Shown here: positions 41,511 through 50,674 of the stretch, one piece after another | Layout of the letters: each line of letters opens with the position of its first letter | Numbering within the stretch: the stretch's first letter is position 1 | Made by a program: the position numbers and the translations under genes | Notes under the pieces: model-generated | What the model saw: the letters and a program-made list of their open reading frames with translations, nothing else | What the model was told of the DNA's origin: nothing | The model's database searches: none | NCBI RefSeq assembly: GCF_900115365.1 | Contig: NZ_FOWD01000031.1 | Location: 1-51,592 of the forward strand | From: Anaerocolumna aminovalerica | Lineage (GTDB): Bacteria; Bacillota; Clostridia; Lachnospirales; Lachnospiraceae | Direction: 5' to 3' | DNA: 51,592 nt

Positions 41511-42239
41511 ATGTTAGGATTATTAATTACGACAATTTTCACAAGTACAGCAGACAGCCTTAACCCAATTGCTATAACACAGCAATTTATCCTGCAGGGC
41601 ATGGTAAAAAAGCCAAAACATATTTGGTTTTTTATTATACCAACCGGGGTCACAAACTTGATTGGTGAATTTCTGGCATACTTTGGCCTTATCGCTTTCA
41701 TAAGTGATTTTTTCGGTAAGCTTATGAATAAATATGGACAAATGCTGTATACGTTTGAACTAATACTAGGCATTGTTTTTCTTATTGCCCTTTTTCATTT
41801 GGTTCATAATGCTAAGATTCAATCACTGAAAAGCCAGATTTCATCCTTGAATTCTGATGAAAGTAAAAGTAATGACGAAACAGAAGCTGCGAGTAAAATA
41901 AAATCTGTATCTCCAACGGCCTTACTGGCACTGGGTGTATGCGCAACCATTTCAGAATTGACAACCGCCTTGCCTTATTTTGCTTTTTTGACAATCCTTT
42001 TTAATTATCAACTTACATTTATACAAGTGGCATTCATACTTATCGTGTACAATACTATCTACACATTACCATTGATGATTTTATACTTTGTTTATGTAAA
42101 AGCCCAAGACAAGTTTGATAGTCTTTATACTATTATAAAATCAAGAATTACAAAATGGTCAAATATAATTGCTCCAACTGCCGCTGGCCTTATTGGATCT
42201 ATTATGGTTTATCATTCCGTATCACTTTTATTAAAATAA
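41511..42239 (+). CDS. GAP/LysE-like six-helix membrane protein, riboswitch-controlled
   Basis: The protein has 242 residues. About six membrane helices lie near 1-22 (with TADSLNPIAI, the DxxNP-type motif of LysE/CcdA/GAP proteins), 38-62, 75-97, 130-155, 160-185 and 212-235. A polar Ser/Asp/Glu-rich loop (about 100-128) lies in the middle. The family is thought to export small molecules. AAGGAGGAAATAAA precedes the ATG, 22 bases after the riboswitch terminator. Control by a ykkC-class element suggests that it exports guanidine or a related toxic cation. Usual guanidine exporters are SMR-type (Gdx/SugE), so this would be a different carrier. Confidence 0.82.
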   Translation: MLGLLITTIFTSTADSLNPIAITQQFILQGMVKKPKHIWFFIIPTGVTNLIGEFLAYFGLIAFISDFFGKLMNKYGQMLYTFELILGIVFLIALFHLVHNAKIQSLKSQISSLNSDESKSNDETEAASKIKSVSPTALLALGVCATISELTTALPYFAFLTILFNYQLTFIQVAFILIVYNTIYTLPLMILYFVYVKAQDKFDSLYTIIKSRITKWSNIIAPTAAGLIGSIMVYHSVSLLLK

Positions 42240-42376
42240 ATTGTTTAGTGCAAAAGCATAAAGCAAGTACCTATTAGTAACATATGGCGTGTAATAAAGA
42301 ACCGTCATTCATCTTGTCAACGATGTCTTATCCATTTTTATGAGATGGATATGTTCTGCCTAAGCGGAAAAATAAA

Positions 42377-42437
42377 GGTTTCCAGGGACTTGCATTCCCT
42401 TCAACAACTCATACGGTATACCCAGTCCCTGGAAACC
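42377..42437 (+). terminator. Long-loop hairpin after the GAP-family gene
   Basis: GGTTTCCAGGGACT (42377-42390) and AGTCCCTGGAAACC (42424-42437) are perfect 14-bp arms around 33 bases, followed by CTGTAGTTTAATTCTTTT. It probably ends the riboswitch transcript. Confidence 0.6.
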
Positions 42438-42562
42438 CTGTAGTTTAATTCTTTTCACTATTCTCATTTCTTCATTCACGAATCAGAACTACTGTTTCCA
42501 CATCCTGAAGTACAATAATAAACTATAGGCAACTAGATCTCTTAGTGATTTTCATAGGGCTA

Positions 42563-42608
42563 TAAAAAAACTAAGCACATAGGTTATTAAAGTCAACCTA
42601 ACACTTAG
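42563..42608 (-). terminator. Minus-strand terminator without an obvious gene
   Basis: CTAAG-TAGGTT / AACCTA-CTTAG arms with a small internal loop are followed on the minus strand by seven T. Upstream on that strand, 42637-42750, only a short frame interrupted by TGA is seen (MSVKVDTLVIRIAATRY, stop, then KRCIDVAGGEQLNLYYGNE). Possibly the end of a lost gene. The rest of 42240-42867 holds no gene that I can support. Confidence 0.55.
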
Positions 42609-42867
42609 CCTTTTGAAAGTTAATTATTGGCTTATCTCACTCATTTCCATAATACAAATTTAGCTGTTCTCCACCCGCGACATCAATACACCGTTTTCAG
42701 TACCTAGTTGCTGCAATTCTGATGACCAAAGTATCTACCTTGACGCTCATCTCTTATCTCTCAAAAAATCTGATGCAGCGAAAAAGTAGGAGCATTTCAG
42801 ATGTAATTTTATAAGGTATTTTGTAACATATTGTCGCTTGTGGAATAATCTATATTGAGGTGATTTT

Positions 42868-43533
42868 ATGATAGACGACATGGACATTACAAATGAAAGG
42901 TCTTATCTAGGAAAAATGACAAAAACGAATGAAATACCTGCTCCTGAATTAGTTGAGAAAACTAATAGATTTTATCAAATTCCAGTATTCCTAAGTCATC
43001 CAACCAGCGTTACTATGAATAATCTTCAAATAAGTTTTTTAATTCGCCTTATGAATGAATTAAAAAAGGAATTATTATTTCCAAGGACCCTCCCAAATAC
43101 GGAACAATATCCAGAGTCTACTATGACGAGTATACGAAGAATGGTAAATTCAAGCTTTGGAATGATAACTTTAAATCTTACTAGAAGGAAAGTAGAAGTA
43201 ATTGAAACAAACGGTGCAACTGTATATGATAATGACATCGGAAAACAATTTTGGACAGGATCTGTTTTCTCCTTTATTGAACCGGCAATGGCATACCAAA
43301 AAGGTCTTCCTGAACTATTTATTACTGAAGCAGATGTTTCCGAACAGGATGTTAATCAACAAGGAGGTATATTTCCTTTCCGTGTTTTAATATGGGACTC
43401 CTCCAAAGGTATTGATTATTTCTTCGCAAGTGTAGAATGGAAAGAAATGCTGCAGAACTGGGCTGCAGAAGTAAGAAGCGGTTATTATATTCAAACCCGT
43501 TCAAAATATGATTATATCGGTGAATGCCAGTAA
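42868..43533 (+). CDS. TIR / deoxyribosyltransferase-like orphan protein
   Basis: The protein has 221 residues with no signal or membrane helix. FYQIPVFLSHP (36-45) looks like the first strand and loop of a TIR or nucleoside-deoxyribosyltransferase-like fold. ESTMTSIRRMVNSSFGMITLN and SVFSFIEPAMAYQKGLPELF follow, with Glu138 placed like the catalytic Glu of NAD-cleaving TIR domains. Similarity is by pattern only. A weak GAGGTGATTTT precedes the ATG. It is monocistronic, with a hairpin after it (43580-43603). It could be a nucleotide-processing or defence-type effector, but no partner gene is adjacent. Confidence 0.6.
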   Translation: MIDDMDITNERSYLGKMTKTNEIPAPELVEKTNRFYQIPVFLSHPTSVTMNNLQISFLIRLMNELKKELLFPRTLPNTEQYPESTMTSIRRMVNSSFGMITLNLTRRKVEVIETNGATVYDNDIGKQFWTGSVFSFIEPAMAYQKGLPELFITEADVSEQDVNQQGGIFPFRVLIWDSSKGIDYFFASVEWKEMLQNWAAEVRSGYYIQTRSKYDYIGECQ

Positions 43534-43579
43534 TTAGTTGATATATCCCATATGATATAAATACTTATGAGATTCAAAC

Positions 43580-43603
43580 ATGGCCATCGGTTTCGGTGGT
43601 CAT
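43580..43603 (+). terminator. Hairpin after the TIR-like gene
   Basis: ATGGCCATCG pairs with CGGTGGTCAT (two G-U) around a GTTT loop and is followed by GATTTCTGCTTTG. Confidence 0.5.
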
Positions 43604-43751
43604 GATTTCTGCTTTGCCCTCCTCAATCTAAATCACTTAATACATCTCTCCAACATTAAAAATTAGAGCTTTCCCAGTACAAAAGCCTCCATTTTTCTTT
43701 CGGAAGCTCCAATACTTGAAAGCCCTGTATTTATTAACAATTTCAGTTCAT

Positions 43752-45137
43752 CTATCTCTCTACCCTTGATATTAATACTACCGTCTCCACATGGATACTA
43801 TGCCCAAATTGATCCACTACCTGAATTTTAGATATCTGATACTCTTTATCACACAGATACTTTAAATCCCTTGCCAAGGTAGCCGGATCACAGGATACGT
43901 AAACGATTCTTTTTGGTGCCATAGCCAGGATGGTATCCAACAGACTTTCCTCACAGCCCTTTCTTGGGGGATCAACTACAATCACATCTCCATAGACAGA
44001 ATCTTCTTTATATTTTTTAGGTAGTATCTCTTCTGCTGCCCCTACATAAAATTCTGCATTGGTGATATGATTTATCTCTGCATTTTTTCTGGCATCCTCA
44101 ATTGCCTGAGGAACAATCTCAACACCATACACTTGTTTTGCTTTCTGAGCCAGGAACAAGGATATGGTTCCGATTCCGCAGTATAAATCCCACACTGTTT
44201 CTTCTCCGGTAAGACCTGCATACTCCAGGGCTGTTTCATATAGTACCCTTGTTTGAATTGGATTCACCTGATAAAAAGACAACGGAGATATTTGATACTT
44301 AATGTCTCCGATATAATCCGTAATATAGGGTTTGCCCCATAGGGTTTTTATTGTATCACCTAATATTACATTGGTTTTTTCTCCATTAATATTAAGACTG
44401 ATACTTGTCATATGAGGTATCTGACAAAGGCTTTCAATAAGCTGCTCCTTATGGGGAAGTTCATTACCGTTAACAATTAAACATACCATAATTTCTTCTG
44501 TAGTAAAACCTACACGAGTCAGGATATGGCGTACTAAGCCCTCATGTTTTTCTTCATTATAAACACTAATATGATATTCCTCTAAAAACTGACGAACCCT
44601 TTGTAAAATCTCATCATTCACAGTTGCCTGAATATAACAATGGCTGGTATCTATAATGGAATGAGTCCTTCCCGCATAAAAACCAATAACTACTTTGCCA
44701 TCTTTATTGATGCCTACCGGAAACTGGGCCTTGTTTCTATAATAAAAAGGTTCCTCCATTCCTATGATCGGTTCCATTATATTTTCCTGACTGAATGTGT
44801 CAACAGGAAATCCGCCTATTCTCTCAAGACAGTTCTTTACTTTATTTTGTTTATATTCCAGCTGCCTCTTATAATCCAGGTGCTGTATGCTGCATCCACC
44901 ACATTTATCTGCAATGGGACATTTGGGGGTTACCCGGTAGGGAGATGGTTCTATGATTTCTATCAGTCTTCCATATCCGTAGGACTTTTTTGTCTTCATT
45001 AGTTTTGTTTTAATTCTGTCCCCCACAAGAGCATTCTTTACAAAGATGGTATAACCCTGATATTTCCCAATTCCTTCTCCATCTGAACCCATATCTTCAA
45101 TGTCTATTATTATTTCATCATTCTTATTAACTATCAT
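43752..45137 (-). CDS. rlmD: 23S rRNA (uracil-C5)-methyltransferase, RlmD/TrmA family
   Basis: The protein has 461 residues. An N-terminal TRAM domain (1-60, ending VKNALVGDRIKTKLMKTKKS) is followed by an iron-sulfur cluster motif CPIADKCGGCSIQH. The SAM-binding WDLYCGIGTISLFLA, the motif VVDPPRKGCEES and the catalytic Cys in RIVYVSCDPATLARDL complete it. It methylates C5 of a uridine in 23S rRNA (1939 or 747 class); the exact site cannot be set from sequence. Transcribed alone, downstream of yhaM on the same strand. Confidence 0.9.
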   Translation of the reverse strand: MIVNKNDEIIIDIEDMGSDGEGIGKYQGYTIFVKNALVGDRIKTKLMKTKKSYGYGRLIEIIEPSPYRVTPKCPIADKCGGCSIQHLDYKRQLEYKQNKVKNCLERIGGFPVDTFSQENIMEPIIGMEEPFYYRNKAQFPVGINKDGKVVIGFYAGRTHSIIDTSHCYIQATVNDEILQRVRQFLEEYHISVYNEEKHEGLVRHILTRVGFTTEEIMVCLIVNGNELPHKEQLIESLCQIPHMTSISLNINGEKTNVILGDTIKTLWGKPYITDYIGDIKYQISPLSFYQVNPIQTRVLYETALEYAGLTGEETVWDLYCGIGTISLFLAQKAKQVYGVEIVPQAIEDARKNAEINHITNAEFYVGAAEEILPKKYKEDSVYGDVIVVDPPRKGCEESLLDTILAMAPKRIVYVSCDPATLARDLKYLCDKEYQISKIQVVDQFGHSIHVETVVLISRVER

Positions 45138-45255
45138 CTATGTCTCCATAAATTATCTGATTTTTCTTTTTATATATTTTCTCACAGAAGATTATAAGAT
45201 ATCCCCTAAGAATTGAATCCCAACAACTTTACCGATTACAATTATTCTTAAAACA

Positions 45256-45317
45256 GCCATTTCCAATTGCAACCACTTCTCATTTCAAACATATATGAAA
45301 AACGGCTGCTTTTTCAA
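45256..45317 (-). terminator. Terminator after yhaM
   Basis: On the minus strand AGCAGCCGTTTTTC pairs imperfectly with GGAAATGGCTGTTTT, leading into T-rich sequence between yhaM and the methyltransferase gene. Confidence 0.6.
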
Positions 45318-45392
45318 CACTTGCTCTGTACTATATGGCTTGCTCACCTTATGTCATAGAATCGGTAGATCTAAAACTCATTAAACCTTATG

Positions 45393-46334
45393 TTATATAG
45401 TCGTTCTTCTTATATTGGATTCAAAAAAGCGGTTGTATCCAATCCAGTCACATTTGACATCTGCACCTTGCAATATTTCAGTCATAGTCTGCAATTTAGC
45501 ATCTGCATTATCAGCAAAATTGAGAGCAAAAGCCTCTGCTATAGCCGGTTTTTTTGGTGATCCGTATTCCAGTTCACCGTGGTGGGACAGAATACAATGT
45601 CTTAATTCTAATGCCAGATGTTTTGGAAAACCCGGAATGGTCTGAATTCTATTTCCTAGAATTTCAGCACCTATAAATATATGTCCCAATAATTGGCCTT
45701 CATCAGTGTAATCATTCTCAGGAAAAGAAGACAATTCTTCCATCTTGCCGATATCATGGAACATGGCAGCCGTTATTAATAGGTCTCTATTTATAATGGG
45801 GTACTGACAGGCAAAATAATCACACAGCTTAACAACACTTAGAGTATGTTCCAATAAACCGCCGATAAAACCGTGATGAACGGTTTTGGCAGCAGAATGT
45901 TTCTTAAATTTATGAATAAAAGCGGTATCATTCACAAAAAAGCTTTCCGCAAGTTTTCTCAAATGTGGTTCCTGTAATCTACTGATATATTTTAATATTT
46001 CACTGTACATTTCTTCAATATTTTTGTTCGTAGAAGGTACAAAATCAGCTGGATTATATTCCCCCTCCTGACTTCTTCTGACTCGTTCAATATTTAATTG
46101 AAGTGCACCCTGAAAACAAATAATTCTTCCTTCCACGTGTATATATTCCATAGCTTCAAATTCTTCAATACCATTATGAAGCTTCCACACTTTACCGTCA
46201 AGATTTCCGCTTTTGTCTTGCAGTGACAAGGAAAAATAATCATTACCTGCCTTAGTCATTAAATTTCTTTTTTCCTTGCAGAGATAGGTTTCGGATATAA
46301 TATCTCCTTCACGCAAATCCTTAATATATTTCAT
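45393..46334 (-). CDS. yhaM: 3'-5' exoribonuclease YhaM (OB fold plus HD domain)
   Basis: I start at the ATG at 46334 (MKYIKDLREGDIISE), giving 313 residues, the size of Bacillus YhaM; an upstream frame adds a hydrophobic stretch without a ribosome binding site. The N-terminal OB fold (about 12-100) has FSLSLQDKSGNLDGKVW. The HD domain (about 160-280) has HHGFIGGLLEHTLSVVKLCD, AAMFHDIGK and ILSHHGELEYGSP, covering the metal ligands. It degrades RNA 3' ends in mRNA turnover. It follows the HtrA-like gene, with a terminator between. Confidence 0.92.
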   Translation of the reverse strand: MKYIKDLREGDIISETYLCKEKRNLMTKAGNDYFSLSLQDKSGNLDGKVWKLHNGIEEFEAMEYIHVEGRIICFQGALQLNIERVRRSQEGEYNPADFVPSTNKNIEEMYSEILKYISRLQEPHLRKLAESFFVNDTAFIHKFKKHSAAKTVHHGFIGGLLEHTLSVVKLCDYFACQYPIINRDLLITAAMFHDIGKMEELSSFPENDYTDEGQLLGHIFIGAEILGNRIQTIPGFPKHLALELRHCILSHHGELEYGSPKKPAIAEAFALNFADNADAKLQTMTEILQGADVKCDWIGYNRFFESNIRRTTI

Positions 46335-46441
46335 TCTGTTACTACCTGACCTTTCTAATCTCACATGTTTATATTGTACACTATTATTACATAGAATCAA
46401 AGTGGTTATTTTCCCTAATTTCAAGGAAGCCCAAAAGAAAA

Positions 46442-46509
46442 ACCACTGAAAAGTACCTTTGCTGTCCATAACTTATGTCCAGCCTGGTCATTGGCACTTT
46501 TTCAGTGGT
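46442..46509 (-). terminator. Terminator after the HtrA-like gene
   Basis: ACCACTGAAAAAGTGCC and GGTACTTTTCAGTGGT (minus strand) pair closely around a 35-base loop and are followed by TTTTTCTTTTGG. Confidence 0.78.
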
Positions 46510-46577
46510 ATATAATATCACTTTCATGCTATTTAAATATCTTCTCTAAAAAACCGGAGCTTCACTTTTAGTTCATA

Positions 46578-47984
46578 TCAGTTATTTTTTTTCTCCAAAA
46601 CAACATCCAGAGTTAAATCCTTTGCTTCATTCTTAGTGCCACGTTTTACTGTTATATGAATGGGTGCTTTCGGTTCATATAAGGAAATAATGTTATAGAA
46701 AGAATTCATGGAACTAATAGGTGTTTCATTAACGGTAAGTATAATATCACCGCTCTTTAATCCGGCTTCCAAGGCAGGGGATTCCGGTTCTACTTCTGTA
46801 ACAGAAATTCCGCTTACAATGCCTGCTTTTTCTAAGGCATCCGCAGTCATGTCAATACCCTTTATTCCAAAATAAACACGGTTTTGATTATTTACCAGGC
46901 TTTCGATAATCTTTTTCATTCTGGAAATTCCTATGGCGGTATTCACATTCTCATTGACTTCATCCTTTAGGACCTGTGTAATGATTCCGATTACTTCCCC
47001 TTTCAGGTTTATGATGACTCCTTCACCATTCTTGTTGTCATTAATGTCTGTATTAAATAATTCTATTTTATTATCGGTAATATATGCGCTATTTCCTTTA
47101 CTGGTAATGGCTCCAAGTTCCATTGAACCTACATAACCATTGGGATTACCTAATGCGATAATGGGAGTTCCTACAACAAGAGCAAAGGATTCTCCTAATT
47201 TAGCAGGTTTTATATCTTTTCGGTTTTGTTCCGGAATATCTTTTAATTTTACCCCAATGGCTGCAATATTCAGATCCGTATCATAACTTTTCAGGGCTCC
47301 TTCTGCTTCAATGGAGTTAAAGAAAGTAACCTTAATGCTGTTGGCCTCTTTAATCTTGTCTAAACTAACCAAAATAAGCAGCTCAGCGCCATTATCAGCC
47401 ACAATTACCCCGCTGGTAACCTTTATAGCCTCATATTCATTTTTAAACCAATCCAGGCCCTTACTTACACTTGTTACGGTAACCATGGACCGGTTGGCAT
47501 GATTGGCAATAGACCTTAATTCTGCGTAAATATTAGAATAATCTTCTATAGTTGCAGGTATGAATTTCTCAATAACCACAGTCTCAGGATTATGTGCCTG
47601 TTCCCCAGCGGTACCCTCATTGGTATTTTCTCCCCCTGTGGAATTCTCATTGCCTGGGTCTTGTCCGTTATTACCCTCTGTATTTTCCTTATTTTCCTCT
47701 GTTAAACCGCCAGAATCAGGATTTGTGTTATCTTTATGCTCATCATCCGGTGACATAGTTGGAAATTCTACTGTCTTTTTATCCTTATTCACATTCAGAA
47801 ACCCATTCAACTTAGGAACAGAAATACAAAATGCCACACCTGCTATAACACCAAATATACATCCTAATACTATCGTCCAGACTAAGGAAAGCAGCATCCT
47901 TTTCCACCTGCTTTTCTTTTTGGATGTGATCTGTTCTTGAATAAAAGAAAAATTATTATCCTTGTTATTATATTCATCCGACAT
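46578..47984 (-). CDS. HtrA-like PDZ protein with degenerate protease domain
   Basis: The protein has 468 residues. A cytosolic N-terminus precedes one membrane helix (about 31-54). A long low-complexity Asn/Glu/Gly/Pro linker (70-140), a trypsin-like domain (about 150-360) and a PDZ domain (about 375-465, SPALEAGLKSGDIILTVNET) follow. The catalytic His region reads LLILVSLDKI instead of ...TNxHV, and the GNSGGP serine motif reads NKNGEGVII. Only the Asp (TDLNIAAI) remains, so proteolysis is very unlikely. It is probably an envelope chaperone or adaptor. A CCGTAGAT / ATCTACGG hairpin lies in its leader (48027-48054). Confidence 0.85.
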   Translation of the reverse strand: MSDEYNNKDNNFSFIQEQITSKKKSRWKRMLLSLVWTIVLGCIFGVIAGVAFCISVPKLNGFLNVNKDKKTVEFPTMSPDDEHKDNTNPDSGGLTEENKENTEGNNGQDPGNENSTGGENTNEGTAGEQAHNPETVVIEKFIPATIEDYSNIYAELRSIANHANRSMVTVTSVSKGLDWFKNEYEAIKVTSGVIVADNGAELLILVSLDKIKEANSIKVTFFNSIEAEGALKSYDTDLNIAAIGVKLKDIPEQNRKDIKPAKLGESFALVVGTPIIALGNPNGYVGSMELGAITSKGNSAYITDNKIELFNTDINDNKNGEGVIINLKGEVIGIITQVLKDEVNENVNTAIGISRMKKIIESLVNNQNRVYFGIKGIDMTADALEKAGIVSGISVTEVEPESPALEAGLKSGDIILTVNETPISSMNSFYNIISLYEPKAPIHITVKRGTKNEAKDLTLDVVLEKKNN

Positions 47985-48264
47985 CTTTATAAGTATGCTC
48001 CTTTCAAAGTCCGTAGATATATATAGACAAATCTACGGTGAGAAGAATGAAATTCCTTCCACCTCTCCTTTAGGACAATCCATAAGGCTATTTTATCACC
48101 GACTTATGAACAATATATGAATGTTTTGTAAACATAGGGAAGGTTTATAGCTACTTTTGAAAATATAGTTTTAATTTTGTGTGAAATAAGGTAAAATAGG
48201 TAATGACATCATATCAAATACTCTGCAATTTGGCAATATAGTTTGTAAATGAAGGAGGATTCCT

Positions 48265-50643
48265 ATGAATTCCAAAGTATTAAAAACCTTAGAATATAAT
48301 AAGATTATAGATAAATTAACAGAACTTGCTGGTTCCAGAATGGGCAAGGACTTATGTGCTGCCCTTCTTCCCAGTGATGATTTAGAGGAAATCAACCTAA
48401 AACAAAAGGAAACCAGTGATGCCTTGTCCCGTATCTTTAAGAAAGGCAGCCTTGGCTTTTATGGACTGCACGACATACGTTCTTCCTTAAAACGTCTGGA
48501 GATTGGTTCTACCTTAGGCGCAGGAGAATTGCTGCATATGAGTTCACTCTTAGATGCAACCCTGCGGGTAAAAGCCTATGGATGCAGAGACAATGAAGAA
48601 AACAGCCAGGATTCTTTAGACGGGATGTTTACCTCTCTGGAGCCATTGAGCCCTTTAAACAACGAAATCAAACGTTGTATCATCAGCGAAGAAGAAATAG
48701 CTGATGATGCAAGTCCCACTTTAAAGGGAATCCGCCGTTCCATGAAAATAACCAATGACAAAATCCACGAACAGTTAAATTCCATCGTTAGTTCTTCCAA
48801 TTCAAGAACTATGCTTCAAGAGAATATTATAACTATGCGAAACGGAAGATACTGTATTCCCATTAAACAAGAATACCGCAGCCAATTCCCCGGAATGATA
48901 CATGATCAATCTTCCTCCGGCTCCACCTTATTCGTTGAGCCAATGGCTGTTGTAAAATTAAATAATGATCTAAAAGAGCTGGCAGTTAAGGAACAGGAAG
49001 AAATCGAGAAAATATTGGCTGAATTAAGTAATTTGGCAGGTATGGAGATTGAAAAACTTTACAACAATGTAACTACCATGGCTCACTTGGACTTTATATT
49101 TGCCAGAGCCAATTTGTCCAAGCAAATGAAGGGCAGCGAACCAAAATTTAACGAAAAGGGAATTCTTAACATTAAAAAGGGAAGGCACCCTCTGATAGAT
49201 GCAAAGAAAGTGGTACCTATTGATATCCATTTAGGAAAAGACTTCAGCCTGTTAGTAATAACCGGGCCAAATACCGGTGGTAAAACCGTATCCTTAAAAA
49301 CAGTAGGTCTATTTACCTTAATGGGTCAGGCAGGACTTCATATACCCGCCTTTGACGGTTCACAGTTAGCAGTGTTTGAAGAAGTTTATGCGGATATCGG
49401 TGACGAACAGAGTATTGAACAAAGTTTAAGTACTTTTTCCTCTCATATGACCAATACAGTATCCATACTGGAACATGCCAATTATAAGTCCCTTGTATTA
49501 TTTGACGAATTAGGAGCAGGAACCGATCCAACAGAAGGTGCTGCTCTTGCTATGGCTATCTTGTCTAATCTTCATAAGAGAAAAGTAACAACTATGGCAA
49601 CTACCCATTACAGTGAATTAAAAGTATATGCACTGTCTACGGAAGGGGTAAGTAATGCCTGCTGTGAGTTCGATGTGGAAACTTTAAGACCAACCTATCG
49701 TCTTTTGATTGGAATCCCCGGCAAGAGTAATGCATTTGCTATCTCTTCTAAGCTAGGTTTACCAAATCACATCATTGAAGATGCAAGTAATCTCATTGGT
49801 AAGCAAGATAAAAGCTTTGAGGATTTAATCAGTGATTTGGAGCAGAGCAGAATCACTATGGAAAACGAGCGGGAGGAAATCACTGCTCTTAAACAGGAAG
49901 TAGAACAACTTCGTAACCGATTGGCTCAAAAGAACGAAAAAATAGATAAAGCAAAAGAAAAAATATTAGAACAGGCAAATGAAGAAGCCAGAAAGATACT
50001 TCAGGAAGCTAAAGATTTTGCGGACCGTTCCATTAAGAACTTTAATAAGTGGAATGCAGAAGGCGGCTTCAATAAAGATATGGAAAATCAGCGAGGGGCT
50101 TTAAGAGAAAGATTATCGGAAACGGAATCTAAACTTTCCATAGGAAACAAACCAAAGCAGCGAAAGGTTTTAAAACCAAAAGATTTTAGACTTGGCGATG
50201 CAGTAAACGTACTGAGTTTAGGTTTAAAAGGAACAGTAAGCAGTCTTCCTAATGCAAAAGGAGATTTATTCGTTCAAATGGGAATATTAAGATCCCAAGT
50301 GAATATAAAGGACCTGGAGCTAATTGATGAACCGGTTATTACAGGACCTACATTAAACCGTACAGGAAGCGGTAAAATCAAACTATCTAAAACTGCTTCT
50401 ATCAGCCCGGAGCTGAATCTAATCGGTAAAACCGTAGATGAAGCACTTCCTGAATTGGATAAATACTTGGATGATGCCTATTTATCACACCTTCCAAAGG
50501 TAACCGTTATTCACGGCAGAGGTACAGGTGCTCTTAAGAATGCGGTTCACACTTTCCTTAAGAAAGCCAAATATGTGAAGTCCTATCGTTTAGGAGACTT
50601 TGGAGAAGGCGGACAAGGTGTTACCGTAGTGGAATTTAAGTAA
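48265..50643 (+). CDS. mutS2: MutS2 family protein (DNA/ribosome-associated ATPase)
   Basis: The protein has 792 residues, typical for MutS2. The lever and core region (1-310) is followed by an ATPase domain with Walker A ITGPNTGGKTVSLKT (near 335), YADIGDEQSIEQSLSTFSSH and Walker B LVLFDELGAGTDP. A long coiled coil (about 515-600) and a KOW-like segment precede the C-terminal Smr domain (about 720-792) with HGRGTGALK. The Smr LDLRG nuclease motif reads LNLIG. It suppresses recombination or rescues collided ribosomes in other Firmicutes. GAAGGAGG precedes the ATG. The 31-bp gap to the regulator gene suggests cotranscription. Confidence 0.94.
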   Translation: MNSKVLKTLEYNKIIDKLTELAGSRMGKDLCAALLPSDDLEEINLKQKETSDALSRIFKKGSLGFYGLHDIRSSLKRLEIGSTLGAGELLHMSSLLDATLRVKAYGCRDNEENSQDSLDGMFTSLEPLSPLNNEIKRCIISEEEIADDASPTLKGIRRSMKITNDKIHEQLNSIVSSSNSRTMLQENIITMRNGRYCIPIKQEYRSQFPGMIHDQSSSGSTLFVEPMAVVKLNNDLKELAVKEQEEIEKILAELSNLAGMEIEKLYNNVTTMAHLDFIFARANLSKQMKGSEPKFNEKGILNIKKGRHPLIDAKKVVPIDIHLGKDFSLLVITGPNTGGKTVSLKTVGLFTLMGQAGLHIPAFDGSQLAVFEEVYADIGDEQSIEQSLSTFSSHMTNTVSILEHANYKSLVLFDELGAGTDPTEGAALAMAILSNLHKRKVTTMATTHYSELKVYALSTEGVSNACCEFDVETLRPTYRLLIGIPGKSNAFAISSKLGLPNHIIEDASNLIGKQDKSFEDLISDLEQSRITMENEREEITALKQEVEQLRNRLAQKNEKIDKAKEKILEQANEEARKILQEAKDFADRSIKNFNKWNAEGGFNKDMENQRGALRERLSETESKLSIGNKPKQRKVLKPKDFRLGDAVNVLSLGLKGTVSSLPNAKGDLFVQMGILRSQVNIKDLELIDEPVITGPTLNRTGSGKIKLSKTASISPELNLIGKTVDEALPELDKYLDDAYLSHLPKVTVIHGRGTGALKNAVHTFLKKAKYVKSYRLGDFGEGGQGVTVVEFK

Positions 50644-50674
50644 CAGGTGCTAAAGCGCCAGAATCGAGGTAGTA

